DNA from: an uncultured Lachnospiraceae bacterium | GTDB lineage: Bacteria > Bacillota > Clostridia > Lachnospirales > Lachnospiraceae | Assembly (NCBI GenBank): GCA_910578335.1 | Contig: CAJTPU010000018.1 | Span: 5,392 to 69,391 of the forward strand | DNA length: 64,000 nucleotides | Direction of reading: 5' to 3' | The notes under the pieces: generated by a model | The model's database searches: none | What the model was told of the DNA's origin: nothing | Seen by the model: only the letters and a program-made list of their open reading frames with translations | Position numbers and translations under genes: made by a program | Part shown: piece by piece, positions 52,393-62,421 of the stretch | How positions within the stretch are numbered: the first letter of the stretch is position 1 | Layout of the letters: each line of letters starts with the position of its first letter

Positions 52393-53526
52393 TCAAAAGC
52401 ACTTTCCTTTGCCATCTCCAAATTCCGCCTTCACACTTGTAGTGCAGTTTGGTGATTTGTGGGACAAAAGTACAGTGGTTTCAATATACTCATCATTGAG
52501 ATAATTCTTTGCAATGCTTATATCTTTTGATGCGGGAAAATCCCCAGAAAAACTCTTCAATCCCATGAGAGACCGACTGGCATCCGCACGCTCGTATATA
52601 ACTTCTGCTGCATGTCCATGCGCTGCATAATGTAATTTATTTTGTACCATATAATTAGTTAGTTCTTGAACATCCGTTATGTTAAGCCAATTTATAATAC
52701 GCAATAAATGATGACCGTCTAGCGTTGTTTCTCCACCTTCCCATTTTTGATATGTTCGGACAGACGCACCTATGGCACCTGCCAATTCCGCTTGAGTCGT
52801 GCCTTTACTTACACGAATTTCTTTAAGTGCCTTATGATTAAACTGCATATTTAATGATCCTTCATATATTTGCAACCAATACTCTTCGTCTTCATTTTCT
52901 TGTATATCTGCAAAAACATCTTCCCCATTTTCTCTTGGAATATATTGACAAACTGCATGAATTGATGTACTAGGTGTTAATTCTATAATCAATATTCCTT
53001 CCCGGGATTTATCTGCATCATATGTAATGCTTTTTACGTTTTTTACCTTTATCCCAATCCACTTCATTATCGGTTGACCTTTTTCATCGCATGGAAAGTG
53101 ACCACAGCATATATGCGCATTGTCTTCTCTGTAAAACCATTCTTTACCATACCTATCAGCATAGTAAGTTATCGGTTCCAATCCAGAGTATTCCAACGCC
53201 TCATTGTATCTGGTAATAAATCTTTTCGGTTTTTTATCACTCCAGTTCAATTCGTCACACAGTTTAAAATAATGAATCCACCTTTTCATAATCACTTCTG
53301 CATCAATACTCGATACTATCAGTTTTCGCATAGTATAACTTGCTAAAAGATCAGCTATTCCCTTTTTCTCTGATGGTGTATTAATCTGATCCAGAGGATA
53401 ATTGAATATCTCATATAAGCTAAGTCCTTGCTCATAAAATAGAAATTCCAGTCCTAGATACAACTCTTCAAGAGACTCAAATTCTGCATCTTCCTTCTTA
53501 TATATGTTGAAAGAGAGCCTCTCCAT
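52393..53526 (-). CDS. XRE-type HTH protein with unknown N-terminal domain
   Basis: The 377 residues contain one Cro/C1-type HTH at about 232-284 (ALKEIRVSKGTTQAELAG, ASVRTYQKWEGGE). The N-terminal 230 residues are unlike any family I know (YLGLEFLFYEQGLSLYEIF; CCGHFPCDEKGQPIMKW). The last 90 residues are a tail ending GDGKGKCF. AAGGA lies 6 bases before the ATG. It is AT-rich like the defence operon 600 bases to its right and on the same strand. It may regulate that operon, or be the antitoxin-like part of a mobile element. Confidence 0.65.
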   Translation of the reverse strand: MERLSFNIYKKEDAEFESLEELYLGLEFLFYEQGLSLYEIFNYPLDQINTPSEKKGIADLLASYTMRKLIVSSIDAEVIMKRWIHYFKLCDELNWSDKKPKRFITRYNEALEYSGLEPITYYADRYGKEWFYREDNAHICCGHFPCDEKGQPIMKWIGIKVKNVKSITYDADKSREGILIIELTPSTSIHAVCQYIPRENGEDVFADIQENEDEEYWLQIYEGSLNMQFNHKALKEIRVSKGTTQAELAGAIGASVRTYQKWEGGETTLDGHHLLRIINWLNITDVQELTNYMVQNKLHYAAHGHAAEVIYERADASRSLMGLKSFSGDFPASKDISIAKNYLNDEYIETTVLLSHKSPNCTTSVKAEFGDGKGKCF

Positions 53527-53794
53527 TGTTTTTCCTTATCAGTTTCATAGAAATAGAAAGAAATTCTCTTTATAAAACTATCAACGCATACTGGTTCAAA
53601 GCCATATCCATCTTTTAAACACCAGTTATCCTCACCGATTGACCATTTTCTATTTTTTTACACTTTGAAAAAATATCATTTTTTACCACTTTATGTTTTT
53701 CTAAATATGAAACCATTTTTGTTACATCAAATTTATCCTTATTAACATATTGTTCTATAATCTGCATCTGTTCGTCTTTTAATGGTATCATCAT
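53454..53794 (-). pseudogene. small gene interrupted at a run of seven A
   Basis: From ATG 53794 (AAGGAGG upstream) a frame encodes 59 residues (IPLKDEQMQIIEQYVNKDKF...) and stops at 53615. A second frame continues with a protein-like stretch (GEDNWCLKDGYGFEPVCVDS) and runs 45 codons before entering the XRE gene, ending at 53454. The two join if the coding strand has eight A instead of seven at 53653-53659. This may be a real frameshift, a slippery-run decay, or a read error. No family is recognised. The joined product of about 112 residues would overlap the XRE start. Confidence 0.4.
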
Positions 53795-53901
53795 TCATAC
53801 CTCCTTTTACGCTTATTATAATATGAAGATTTTGGGTAGTAAAGACAAAATATTATTCGTTTTGCACAAAATAAATTATTGATACAAAACAAAATGACCC
53901 A

Positions 53902-53979
53902 ACAGAAAACACGGCTATCCATTACGGATACCTAATTTTCTGTCAGACCATGAAAAGGGATGTCACAAGGCCGTGACAT
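53902..53979. other. two hairpins in the intergenic region upstream of the XRE side
   Basis: The first hairpin pairs ACAGAAAA (53902-53909) with TTTTCTGT (53936-53943), with inner pairs GG...TATCC/GGATA...CC. The second is a 7-bp palindrome ATGTCAC-AAGGCC-GTGACAT (53960-53979). Neither is followed by a T-run. They may be regulatory or protein-binding sites. The remaining 53795-54137 has no gene. Confidence 0.4.
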
Positions 53980-54063
53980 ATCTCTATAAAATTATCTGTT
54001 TAACATTCCATCAGGTAGCAAATCTGATAGAAATATTATACCAAATATTTGTTCGATTATTAA

Positions 54064-54102
54064 GCATGTGTATCATTTGTTTATACGCTCCGATACACAT
54101 GC
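54064..54102 (-). terminator. hairpin after the defence operon
   Basis: An 11-bp perfect stem GCATGTGTATC (54064-54074) and its complement (54092-54102), loop of 17, about 36 bases beyond the helicase stop. No strong T-run follows, so it could be a weak terminator or a stabilising hairpin. Confidence 0.5.
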
Positions 54103-54137
54103 CCCAATCACATCCTAAATATATGCTAAAGCAATTC

Positions 54138-57100
54138 TCATAAGCTATTTCTAATCACAGAGTACGCATAGGGCATAGAATTTACGATTATTTTATCAGA
54201 AATCGGAATCGCTCCATTAGGTATCATCCTGTCATCAGCCTTCCACATTGCAGGATATACGTATATTTCTGTTTTTTCTTGTCCTTTTACACCATAGATT
54301 TTATTACTTTCAAAAACAATGTCAAAACCTGCCTCTTCCAAACTTGCCATCTCTTTTATTCCTTTGATAAGTGCCACTTGCCTATCATAAGAGATTGGAT
54401 CCGCAGTTTTCTTATTTTTACTCCAATCAAGCAGCTGTTTGGCTAAATGCCTATCAAGTAAATTTTGCACTCTCTGATTCCAATAGTGTTTTAAGCAATC
54501 ATGGCAAGCGGTTTCGCAATGATTCTTACATTCCAAAACCTTGTATGTTTCTTCCAATAAGTCTGAAATACGCCCCGCAAGCATTGAACTATAACCTGCT
54601 CCACTCGACAAACTATCAAAAAGAAAAATATCCACGCACACTTTATCCGTCGCATACCTTAATCGATATCCACCTTTCAAATCATTGAATTCGACATCTA
54701 ACAATTGTCCAGCGGCCAGTACCATTGCCTCCGAAAGTGTCTGTGCGGCACCTTTTATCCACAGAGCGTCTGGCCTTGTATTAACATTTTCAGAATCCAA
54801 ACTAATTTCAATCAAAATCATATCTGTTAAAAAACTATGGCCCAAAAATGCATTCGTAATACTACTATCAGGGTGAGTGCAACGAGTTCTCACTCTCGGA
54901 TGCCTGTATGGTGGTTGTATTTTCTGCAGCCCAAATCTGTCATCTCCCGGAACAGCAGCTCCACAATCTCCGCATACTGTAAAGCCCATTCCCTCAGGTC
55001 CTTGATTAAGTATTGTAAGTGGCTGGTCAGTCAAACGCCCATATCTTACCAATGCATAATCACTCGATTGTTTCATTTCACTATCTTTTATCGATGATGC
55101 ATAGCTCGGCAATTCAGCATATGACATCTCTGCTTCTGCCTCAGCTTCTCGTATACTGCTTCCATCTATAGGAGCAAATCCCCAAGGTTTAATAACATGT
55201 TGATACTTTATACTTTCCTGTAAACAGAACGGACATGTCTTGCCTGGATTTTCATATCCAACCCAATTACAAGCCGTATTTTCACAATAAAACAATGACT
55301 TATAATACTCTTTACTCTCAAAATATTTTCTTGCCGGATGCTCTTTATCTTCATCCTTAAATTTTGAATGGAAATTATAAATACCGCCTGACTTGTATGT
55401 CTTCTTATTTACCACAATCAACCGTCCTGGTGCATATTCGCTGATTGCCATATCCAGTGCTCTATCTGGTTCTTGTTCAACTTTACTTCCTTTGCTATCT
55501 TCAATACTAAAACCGACAACATTTCTCGGGAATGAATAAGTCGGGAATATGCCTTCTTCCAGAAAGACATCCAATAATTTCTTTTCATTGTCATTTGAGT
55601 CACAGTAATCATCTTTAAAAGCATCTACCTTTTCTGATAACACTTTCACTGCGACTATGAATTCCTGTTTCTGCCCATCTATAAATTCCCGTTTTGATTT
55701 CGGAACCAAAGATTTAATTTCATTGTCAGTAAATCTTTTTGCTTGTACAAAAGCAAAAAATTCATCTCGATACAAATCAAAAAATTCAATGATTCCTACT
55801 GTATTTGCTGCAGTACCATATTTATCAAGAAATTCCGACACATAAATAACATTCAGATGTCGATATATCAGTTTTCGATTATCGGTATCTATCGACGGAT
55901 GACGTGGTTCCCCTGCTATTATTTTTTGTGGATTATTAAAGTAATAACTATCATGCGGTCCATTATCTGTATATGTAATAATTGTTGATATTGCAGAACC
56001 TCTTCTTCCCGCACGTCCAGCTCTCTGTTGATAATTCTCACGCATAGGAGGAATATTTCTCAATCCCACAGCAGTTAATGAACCTATATCAATACCAACC
56101 TCCATCGTGGTCGTACAACTAAGAACGTCAACCGGGCCCTTATCATCTATATAGACATTCTGAAACCTTAACTCATACTCTTCTGTAGTAGACCACATAT
56201 CAATCCTTTGATCCTTGTGGGAAAGCTGTGCAGTATGCTCTTCCGTATTTATCCTAGTCATAAGTGCATCTTTCTTTCCTGCAACAGCATCAAGAATAGG
56301 CTGTCTCCAAAACTCTAATCCTGCAAACTCATTTTTTGTCATGATTTCCGGCGTTCCTCCACAACACCAGACACACTTATCCCAAAGAGTATATGGAAAC
56401 ACACGACCACAAGCAGGACATTTATACCAAGTACGTTCAGAATCAAAATTTAAAGTGATAACTTGTGGATTCAAGAACAATCTATCATTTTCATCCTTAC
56501 CTTTTTGCGTAAACTTACACAAACCCTTGTAAATTAATTTCTGCTTATCCTGCTCTATTCCATTTGCTTTTAATAGTTTTTCGAAACGTGTAGGAAGTTT
56601 TCCATCAATTTCAATACCAAAACGAGGAATATTGGTGAGACTTCTTCTAACATTTCTATTAATATCGTAGTCATATGCATAGCTATCTGTCAAAACTTCA
56701 GCACACCATGCCGCAAATAACCCAAAGAATTGTTCTTCACTAATCCCTGTCTCATCTCTGTCAAGATCATCCAAAACCTCATCCAGCAGTGTTCCATTAC
56801 ATGGTTCTATCCAACACAGACCCAAATCAGTAAAAGACCTGAAATTACTGCACAATATCTTAAGCAAATATCTTGAATATAGTTCTGGTACCGTTGCAAA
56901 TCGCTGTTTTTTCAAATCTTCATAATTGATTTTTCGATTTCTTCTACCACCTCTCTGTGCCTGTCTATTGATAACTTCCTTCATCTCCTGTAGATGATCA
57001 TGCAAGTCCTTTTCATCCTCACCATAAAAGAATCTTAACTTATTATCCAAAGCCACTTTTAAGAACGCAACATATAGTAAATCCATGCTAGCTTCATGAT

Positions 57101-59399
57101 CCGTGTCATCTGCCCACTTTTGGAGTTCTTTTGCAGAAACCGTCAAAGCTTTTCTCATTGCATCTTCATCTGCAACAGATGTAAGCTCTTTTGCCAATGT
57201 GGCCGCACGCTGCCTGCTGTCTGAAAACAATAATACCTTTCTTCCCGCATTTGGTGTAAGTTCCAGTTTTTCGGGATCAGTAATCATTGGAGGTTGAATC
57301 ATCAACTGTTCTGAAACAAGGTGAAAGAACGGTTCATTTCCCTTTGTCGAGAAATCAGTTGTATGTAAATGCATTTTCTCACATCGAGGACAAGTCGAAA
57401 AAGTATACACATTTGGAGAATCCTTCGGGCTTTTCAGCATAAATGCAACGTGCATATACTGCGGTTCTCCTGCGTGCTCATCATCCATTTCCAACCGTCC
57501 AGCAATAGAATTTAACCATCCTGTCTTAACATCTTTTTTAGGTTTATATTGTGCACCGTTAGGAATTATGTAATAATGTACCTCATTAAAAGTTTTGTCG
57601 GTGACAATTCCCTTTTTATTCCATACAAAACGAGCCTGTGGTTCGTCTTTGTCAATGTATCCCTTCAAAAACAAGGCTCCACAAGTTCTATCATTCAATA
57701 ATTCATAAATTTTCCCGCCACATTTACATACATCGTCATGGTTGCCAATATATATCTTACCTAAAGGAATATCTGACGCATGATGTTTCTCAGAACAATT
57801 TGGATTAGCACACGCATAAATCCCTCTAATTCCACGAAACATCATATGCAATCTTGATGGAAATAAAACCTGACCCTCTTTATTTTTCGCCATCGGAGCT
57901 ATTGACAGCAATACGCTTACTGCCTCTTTCGCAATTTCTTCCGAAACTTTCGGAAAAACATTTGAAGCAAGCTTTTCAAAAGAAACTGCCTTGCCACGAC
58001 AATTTTCCATGATTTTTAATAATGATTTGAGCTTTATCAATTCTGAATATAACCACTGCTCAACCTCTTTTTCTTTTGAAAAACTGCACTTATTTGTGTC
58101 CAAATTGACAAGTTCTCCAAATTTTTTTATCGCTTCCAGTCTATCCTCCGAATGCAAAGAATCAATGTCGAACACAGCTATTTTCTCTGGCTTCACGTCA
58201 TAACTATGCTCATACTGTATTTTTTCACGCTCTCCAGTAATTATTTGAATTTCATGCAATTCCGGATTATCAACAGCAGTCAGATCACAGATAAATTTTT
58301 CTACTTTAGCATTTTCATTCTGAGGAATACTTGCACTCGTTAATATAAATTGTAATTTTTCTCTCTTAACGCTCAGTTTATACAAAAAGCGTCTTATTAG
58401 CAACGCAACTTCTCCGCCAGAGGCACCTCTATACATATGAGCTTCATCAATAATAAACAATAATTTATTATCTTCATCTTGTTCAAGCCATTTCTTTGTG
58501 TCTTCCCAAATACTCTGCTCTTCCTGCCTCATAAGCATATACTCAAGCATGGAATAGTTTGTAATCAGGATATCTGGTGTATTTTCTTGCATTTCAAATC
58601 TGGTTATCATTTCAGCATCACGATTATCTGTCACATGCTTACCTTCAAGCAAACCATCTGTGAACTTCTCCATATCATTCTTTGCCGGAAATTTTCCCAT
58701 CTTCTTCAATTGATTTACTGTCTCTTCGTCTCGCGCTATTAAATTCGAACGCAAAGTATCAGAAAGAGCTTTATCCTGCTCTCTCCTAAGTTCACCTGCA
58801 TATGGAGTTCTGCCGGTATACATACCAAATTGAGGCCGTCTAAAAACCCCTGTATATTCTGTAAACATATCATAAAATGATGATGTTCCTATCATGCGAC
58901 GTAATCTTCCCAACTGATCAGATACAAGAGCATTCATCGGATACAACATCATAGCCCGAACCCCACGCTGGTTCCACGAAGACGGACTACTCTTTGCTTC
59001 ATTTACAAGTTTTGTTACCATTGGCCACATAAAACATTCTGTTTTTCCAGAGCCGGTACCTGTCGCAACAAACAAGTCACAATGTTTATAAAAGCCTTCC
59101 AGCGCCTGAACCTGATGAACATATGGGCTCTTATATACACCCATATTATGATCAATCATCTGCTGTAGTATTGTTTTTATGTTTTCCGGAATTTCCGCAT
59201 TTTCAATACCATTTTGAAGAACTTTATATACCGGATTCGCCTCAATATATGGTTCTTTCCACATTACACCTTGTGCTTCCAATTCCGTTCTACACAATTC
59301 TCGCAATTCATCATTTTTTCCGAAATATGCCGTTTCGACATAGTCAATTAATCTCTGTTTTAAGGCCTCGTGCGTATTTTCAATACTATATTCATCCAT
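54138..59399 (-). CDS. druE: giant DEAH helicase with DUF1998 C-terminus (DruE-like)
   Basis: The 1,753 residues form a superfamily 2 helicase: Walker A FVATGTGSGKTECF (113-121), IIDEAHMYRG (DEAH at 318-321), TSASIP motif and VLLFSDSRQRAATL. Motif VI is QRAGRAGRRG (about 1,125). A zinc-type CXXC pair lies near 1,395 (CENTACNWVG, CPFC). A DUF1998 end follows (SLSSGAGYSSMLAGR near 1,600, ACHDCLKHYWNQRVQNLLDR). Length, DEAH class and DUF1998 match DruE, the shared helicase of Druantia systems. AGGAG is 9 bases before the ATG, which follows the upstream stop by 1 base. Closely related DUF1998 helicases occur in other defence systems, so the subtype needs the companions. Confidence 0.8.
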   Translation of the reverse strand: MDEYSIENTHEALKQRLIDYVETAYFGKNDELRELCRTELEAQGVMWKEPYIEANPVYKVLQNGIENAEIPENIKTILQQMIDHNMGVYKSPYVHQVQALEGFYKHCDLFVATGTGSGKTECFMWPMVTKLVNEAKSSPSSWNQRGVRAMMLYPMNALVSDQLGRLRRMIGTSSFYDMFTEYTGVFRRPQFGMYTGRTPYAGELRREQDKALSDTLRSNLIARDEETVNQLKKMGKFPAKNDMEKFTDGLLEGKHVTDNRDAEMITRFEMQENTPDILITNYSMLEYMLMRQEEQSIWEDTKKWLEQDEDNKLLFIIDEAHMYRGASGGEVALLIRRFLYKLSVKREKLQFILTSASIPQNENAKVEKFICDLTAVDNPELHEIQIITGEREKIQYEHSYDVKPEKIAVFDIDSLHSEDRLEAIKKFGELVNLDTNKCSFSKEKEVEQWLYSELIKLKSLLKIMENCRGKAVSFEKLASNVFPKVSEEIAKEAVSVLLSIAPMAKNKEGQVLFPSRLHMMFRGIRGIYACANPNCSEKHHASDIPLGKIYIGNHDDVCKCGGKIYELLNDRTCGALFLKGYIDKDEPQARFVWNKKGIVTDKTFNEVHYYIIPNGAQYKPKKDVKTGWLNSIAGRLEMDDEHAGEPQYMHVAFMLKSPKDSPNVYTFSTCPRCEKMHLHTTDFSTKGNEPFFHLVSEQLMIQPPMITDPEKLELTPNAGRKVLLFSDSRQRAATLAKELTSVADEDAMRKALTVSAKELQKWADDTDHEASMDLLYVAFLKVALDNKLRFFYGEDEKDLHDHLQEMKEVINRQAQRGGRRNRKINYEDLKKQRFATVPELYSRYLLKILCSNFRSFTDLGLCWIEPCNGTLLDEVLDDLDRDETGISEEQFFGLFAAWCAEVLTDSYAYDYDINRNVRRSLTNIPRFGIEIDGKLPTRFEKLLKANGIEQDKQKLIYKGLCKFTQKGKDENDRLFLNPQVITLNFDSERTWYKCPACGRVFPYTLWDKCVWCCGGTPEIMTKNEFAGLEFWRQPILDAVAGKKDALMTRINTEEHTAQLSHKDQRIDMWSTTEEYELRFQNVYIDDKGPVDVLSCTTTMEVGIDIGSLTAVGLRNIPPMRENYQQRAGRAGRRGSAISTIITYTDNGPHDSYYFNNPQKIIAGEPRHPSIDTDNRKLIYRHLNVIYVSEFLDKYGTAANTVGIIEFFDLYRDEFFAFVQAKRFTDNEIKSLVPKSKREFIDGQKQEFIVAVKVLSEKVDAFKDDYCDSNDNEKKLLDVFLEEGIFPTYSFPRNVVGFSIEDSKGSKVEQEPDRALDMAISEYAPGRLIVVNKKTYKSGGIYNFHSKFKDEDKEHPARKYFESKEYYKSLFYCENTACNWVGYENPGKTCPFCLQESIKYQHVIKPWGFAPIDGSSIREAEAEAEMSYAELPSYASSIKDSEMKQSSDYALVRYGRLTDQPLTILNQGPEGMGFTVCGDCGAAVPGDDRFGLQKIQPPYRHPRVRTRCTHPDSSITNAFLGHSFLTDMILIEISLDSENVNTRPDALWIKGAAQTLSEAMVLAAGQLLDVEFNDLKGGYRLRYATDKVCVDIFLFDSLSSGAGYSSMLAGRISDLLEETYKVLECKNHCETACHDCLKHYWNQRVQNLLDRHLAKQLLDWSKNKKTADPISYDRQVALIKGIKEMASLEEAGFDIVFESNKIYGVKGQEKTEIYVYPAMWKADDRMIPNGAIPISDKIIVNSMPYAYSVIRNSL

Positions 59400-60428
59400 T
59401 TAGTTCTTCTCCTTAAGATCAATACCTAAACCATCCGTAATCATACTTTTTACATCTTCCCATATAAATTCAGGCACAACATAATTATATTTATCGTCCA
59501 TTGAATTTAATGGCCAACAATATGTATCTATTAGCACTTGTTCTCTTAACGGCAAACCACAATATAAATTCAAAAGATATACAGAATCTCTTTTGTCATA
59601 TGTTGCTTGCATTGCATTTCCAACCTTTTTACGAAGTGCCAGTAATACTCTTCTTTCTTCCTTCCATTCTGCCAATACATTCGTAATCGGTGCATTCTTG
59701 TATGTTTCATTTTCTTTTTTTAACAAATGATATTCATGTAAACCGTTGTAAAGTGTCAGTCTTGCTAGAATACTTTTTTCGTCACTTAGAACGGCATCCG
59801 TCCACGATTGATAAGGTGGTCTTTTACTGAATGGGTTAAAAAACTCAAATGCTTCTATGTTATGGCATTCATTCCATGATGCCCCCACATATACCCAATC
59901 AATGTAATCATCAATATCAATTTTATTCTCCAAACCTCTATTCTCATTATCTGGCTTCCTTCGGACAACTCTGGTTATCCCAACATATTCCGGCCTACTT
60001 ATTTCTTCTGATAAGCCAGTCATTCTATCATAGGCATCCGTACAATAGTTTTTTTCGTATGCTGGCAATCCAATATTCCGTGATCCATCAACTTCCAATA
60101 ACTCTCTGGCTGCTAACATCTTATCTCTTAATTCTCGAACCAACTCATCGCCATCAGCTGGATTCTTCAAATCTCTGAATATCCACTTTTTGCTTACCGA
60201 AAACGCCTCAGACATAATAGCCAACAATTCTTTTATCCTGCCTAATACGTATGCCTTGCTCTTTCTATCATACTTCTGAGTTGTTTCATCCATAACGACA
60301 TATCTCATCCAATGACATAAAGCAGAGTAAATAATTCTTCCGGTATAATTTGACCGTGCTTCGCCAGCATATTGTTCTATTCGCATGTCCTGCGCCATTT
60401 TAAATAACGCGTTATTCTCCATAATCAC
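59400..60428 (-). CDS. defence-operon protein, DruD-like candidate
   Basis: The 342-residue protein has no recognised domain. It starts MAQDMRIEQYAGEARSNYTGR after the first residues and has no membrane segment. The start is either GTG at 60428 or ATG at 60422, with weak AGGT upstream. It lies 5 bases after the previous gene's stop and its own stop abuts the helicase start, so translation is linked. Position and length fit the D protein of Druantia type I. The fit rests on order and length only. Confidence 0.6.
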   Translation of the reverse strand: MIMENNALFKMAQDMRIEQYAGEARSNYTGRIIYSALCHWMRYVVMDETTQKYDRKSKAYVLGRIKELLAIMSEAFSVSKKWIFRDLKNPADGDELVRELRDKMLAARELLEVDGSRNIGLPAYEKNYCTDAYDRMTGLSEEISRPEYVGITRVVRRKPDNENRGLENKIDIDDYIDWVYVGASWNECHNIEAFEFFNPFSKRPPYQSWTDAVLSDEKSILARLTLYNGLHEYHLLKKENETYKNAPITNVLAEWKEERRVLLALRKKVGNAMQATYDKRDSVYLLNLYCGLPLREQVLIDTYCWPLNSMDDKYNYVVPEFIWEDVKSMITDGLGIDLKEKN

Positions 60429-60432
60429 TTAC

Positions 60433-62421
60433 CTATTCAATCGAAATTGTTATTCCGCTCTTATTTAAGACATCTCTTAGATTTTCATCCTCAAAACAAA
60501 TTTCGCACACATTAATAATGCCTTTCTGCATAATATCTCCCAGTACAGTTCCACCTACAAGCACATAGTACAATTGCAGTAAGTTACAATATTCGATAGC
60601 TACTGATTTTTTTATACAATTATTCATTACCAATCTACTAAATGTCTTTTTATATATATCCTGATTTTTCCTCATGTCCAATTCCGGAATAAAAGGTTTC
60701 AAATCGTGGTTGCCAATCAGAAGATAGTCATCTACAGGAAAGTGAAGTTCATTTTCAGCATCTATTACAAGCGCATAGTTCATCATCATCTTAGACATCA
60801 TTTTTAGGTTCTTCAAATCTGATACCGAAAAGAACAAATACTTTCCTTTACAAAGTTCGCATATTCTTGAAAAAAGAATTTCGTTATAATTATCCAATAC
60901 ACCTTTAACGCATACTACTTGAGATTCACTTTCATTAATAGTATCGGCAAGTGTCCTCAAATTTTCTTTTTCTGAGCCAACATTAATTGTCATTGGTGAA
61001 CTTGCATCCTGCAAAGCAGCAAGTGCCTCGGATAAATAATTACATACTTTATCCACTGCAATCACTCCCATTCCATTTAAAACTGCCGCCAGAACTGCTC
61101 CGGCAATTTCCATTTCATTATCAAAATGAAGCGATATATTAGCCCCATAATCTTCGAAGAAATCTGCTATAGATGTAACCTCAGCACCATATTCTGCATT
61201 TTCAGAAAACTCCATTGCCGGTATTACAACAACATCCGAGGTATTTGCGATAGTCAGAGGCATACTTGTGCTTGTATTATCCCCAGAACTCTCGTATCCT
61301 AATTTTTGAAATATAAAGGAATCTATCCTTTTATCAATAGTTCTCTGCTCAAATGAATCAAAATATTTTTCTTCAATTGCTTCTAATTCCTGAATATGAC
61401 TATCAATATCCACCCTCTTTTTCTCAAGATCATATACTTGCTGATCCAATGCTTTTTTCTCTTCAGTTAATTCTGACACTTGTCCTCTTAGCGATTCCAA
61501 TTCATTGGTCAACATCTCCTCAGAAATTCTTAATTGTTCATGGTACTGCTCCTCTAATTCCTCTCTCCTTTTTTCTGCTTCTGTTTTAAGTAAAGACAAT
61601 AATTCACGATGCTTTGCCTCGGCTTCAGAAAAAGCATTTTCCCTTTGTAAGTCATCTGCTGCCTTTCTTGCTTCCAGTTCCCTTTCATACTCAGAGCGCC
61701 ATTCCTTTTCACATCTTTCCCTTTCAGCCTCTGTTATATTTTCGTATTTATGTACCTTTTGTTCTGCAGTATTCAATTTCTCTTGAATTTCTTTAATACA
61801 ATATGTTTTTTCTTCAATCAGTTTTCTCAAATCATGTTTTTGCTGTTCAAAGTCTGCAGATAATCTTTTCTCCTGCTCTTTTAATGCATCTTGAATTTCC
61901 GCCTTATGCTTCGCTTCACGTTCTTTTGTCTGTCGGATATCTTCTATCTCCAGTTCTATACTTTGACGAGTCTTTTCTTCAATTGCAATATCTTGCAATT
62001 TAAGAAAAACAAAAAATAAATCAACTGATATATCTGTGGCAGAAATATCCAAAATTTTAAAATACAAATCTGCCACAGCCTTTGCATCATATTCTTTTAT
62101 ATCATCTACACCAATCGGCGGCTCTATACATTTCGATATTGCCGCAACAAATTTTTCTCGATATCCATCTAATTGAGTTGCAATAGCTGCCCTAAATGGC
62201 TCTTCTCCCTTTTTATATAAGTTAAACGCAATTCTCGGCAAAAGTTTTTGTACTAATGCAGATTTCTTATCCAATCTACCTAATGTTTTTGCATATTTTG
62301 CATATCGTTTATCCTTTATCGGTATCAAAAAAAGAGTAATATCCGCATTTTTACAAACAGTATTTATTTCTTCTTCACTAAAAAGCTCCAATAATTCAAA
62401 ATTAATTTCAATTTTGCTCAT
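60433..62421 (-). CDS. defence-operon coiled-coil protein, DruC-like candidate
   Basis: The 662 residues include a long coiled coil (about 170-385: RQTKEREAKHKAEIQDALKE to QQVYDLEKKRVDIDSHI) flanked by globular ends. The C-terminal part (about 410-660) has KGKYLFFSVSDLKNLKMMSK and is not assigned to a family. There is no Walker loop. It starts inside the previous gene's stop (overlap 62418-62421). The long coiled coil would suit a scaffold or DNA-sensing subunit. Position fits the C protein of Druantia type I. Confidence 0.6.
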   Translation of the reverse strand: MSKIEINFELLELFSEEEINTVCKNADITLFLIPIKDKRYAKYAKTLGRLDKKSALVQKLLPRIAFNLYKKGEEPFRAAIATQLDGYREKFVAAISKCIEPPIGVDDIKEYDAKAVADLYFKILDISATDISVDLFFVFLKLQDIAIEEKTRQSIELEIEDIRQTKEREAKHKAEIQDALKEQEKRLSADFEQQKHDLRKLIEEKTYCIKEIQEKLNTAEQKVHKYENITEAERERCEKEWRSEYERELEARKAADDLQRENAFSEAEAKHRELLSLLKTEAEKRREELEEQYHEQLRISEEMLTNELESLRGQVSELTEEKKALDQQVYDLEKKRVDIDSHIQELEAIEEKYFDSFEQRTIDKRIDSFIFQKLGYESSGDNTSTSMPLTIANTSDVVVIPAMEFSENAEYGAEVTSIADFFEDYGANISLHFDNEMEIAGAVLAAVLNGMGVIAVDKVCNYLSEALAALQDASSPMTINVGSEKENLRTLADTINESESQVVCVKGVLDNYNEILFSRICELCKGKYLFFSVSDLKNLKMMSKMMMNYALVIDAENELHFPVDDYLLIGNHDLKPFIPELDMRKNQDIYKKTFSRLVMNNCIKKSVAIEYCNLLQLYYVLVGGTVLGDIMQKGIINVCEICFEDENLRDVLNKSGITISIE

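Noticed and set aside
54138..59399. The helicase as DrmA/DrmB of DISARM
   Set aside because: DISARM pairs its helicase with a separate DUF1998 protein, a PLD protein and a methylase; none is seen here, and the DUF1998 end is fused to the helicase as in DruE.
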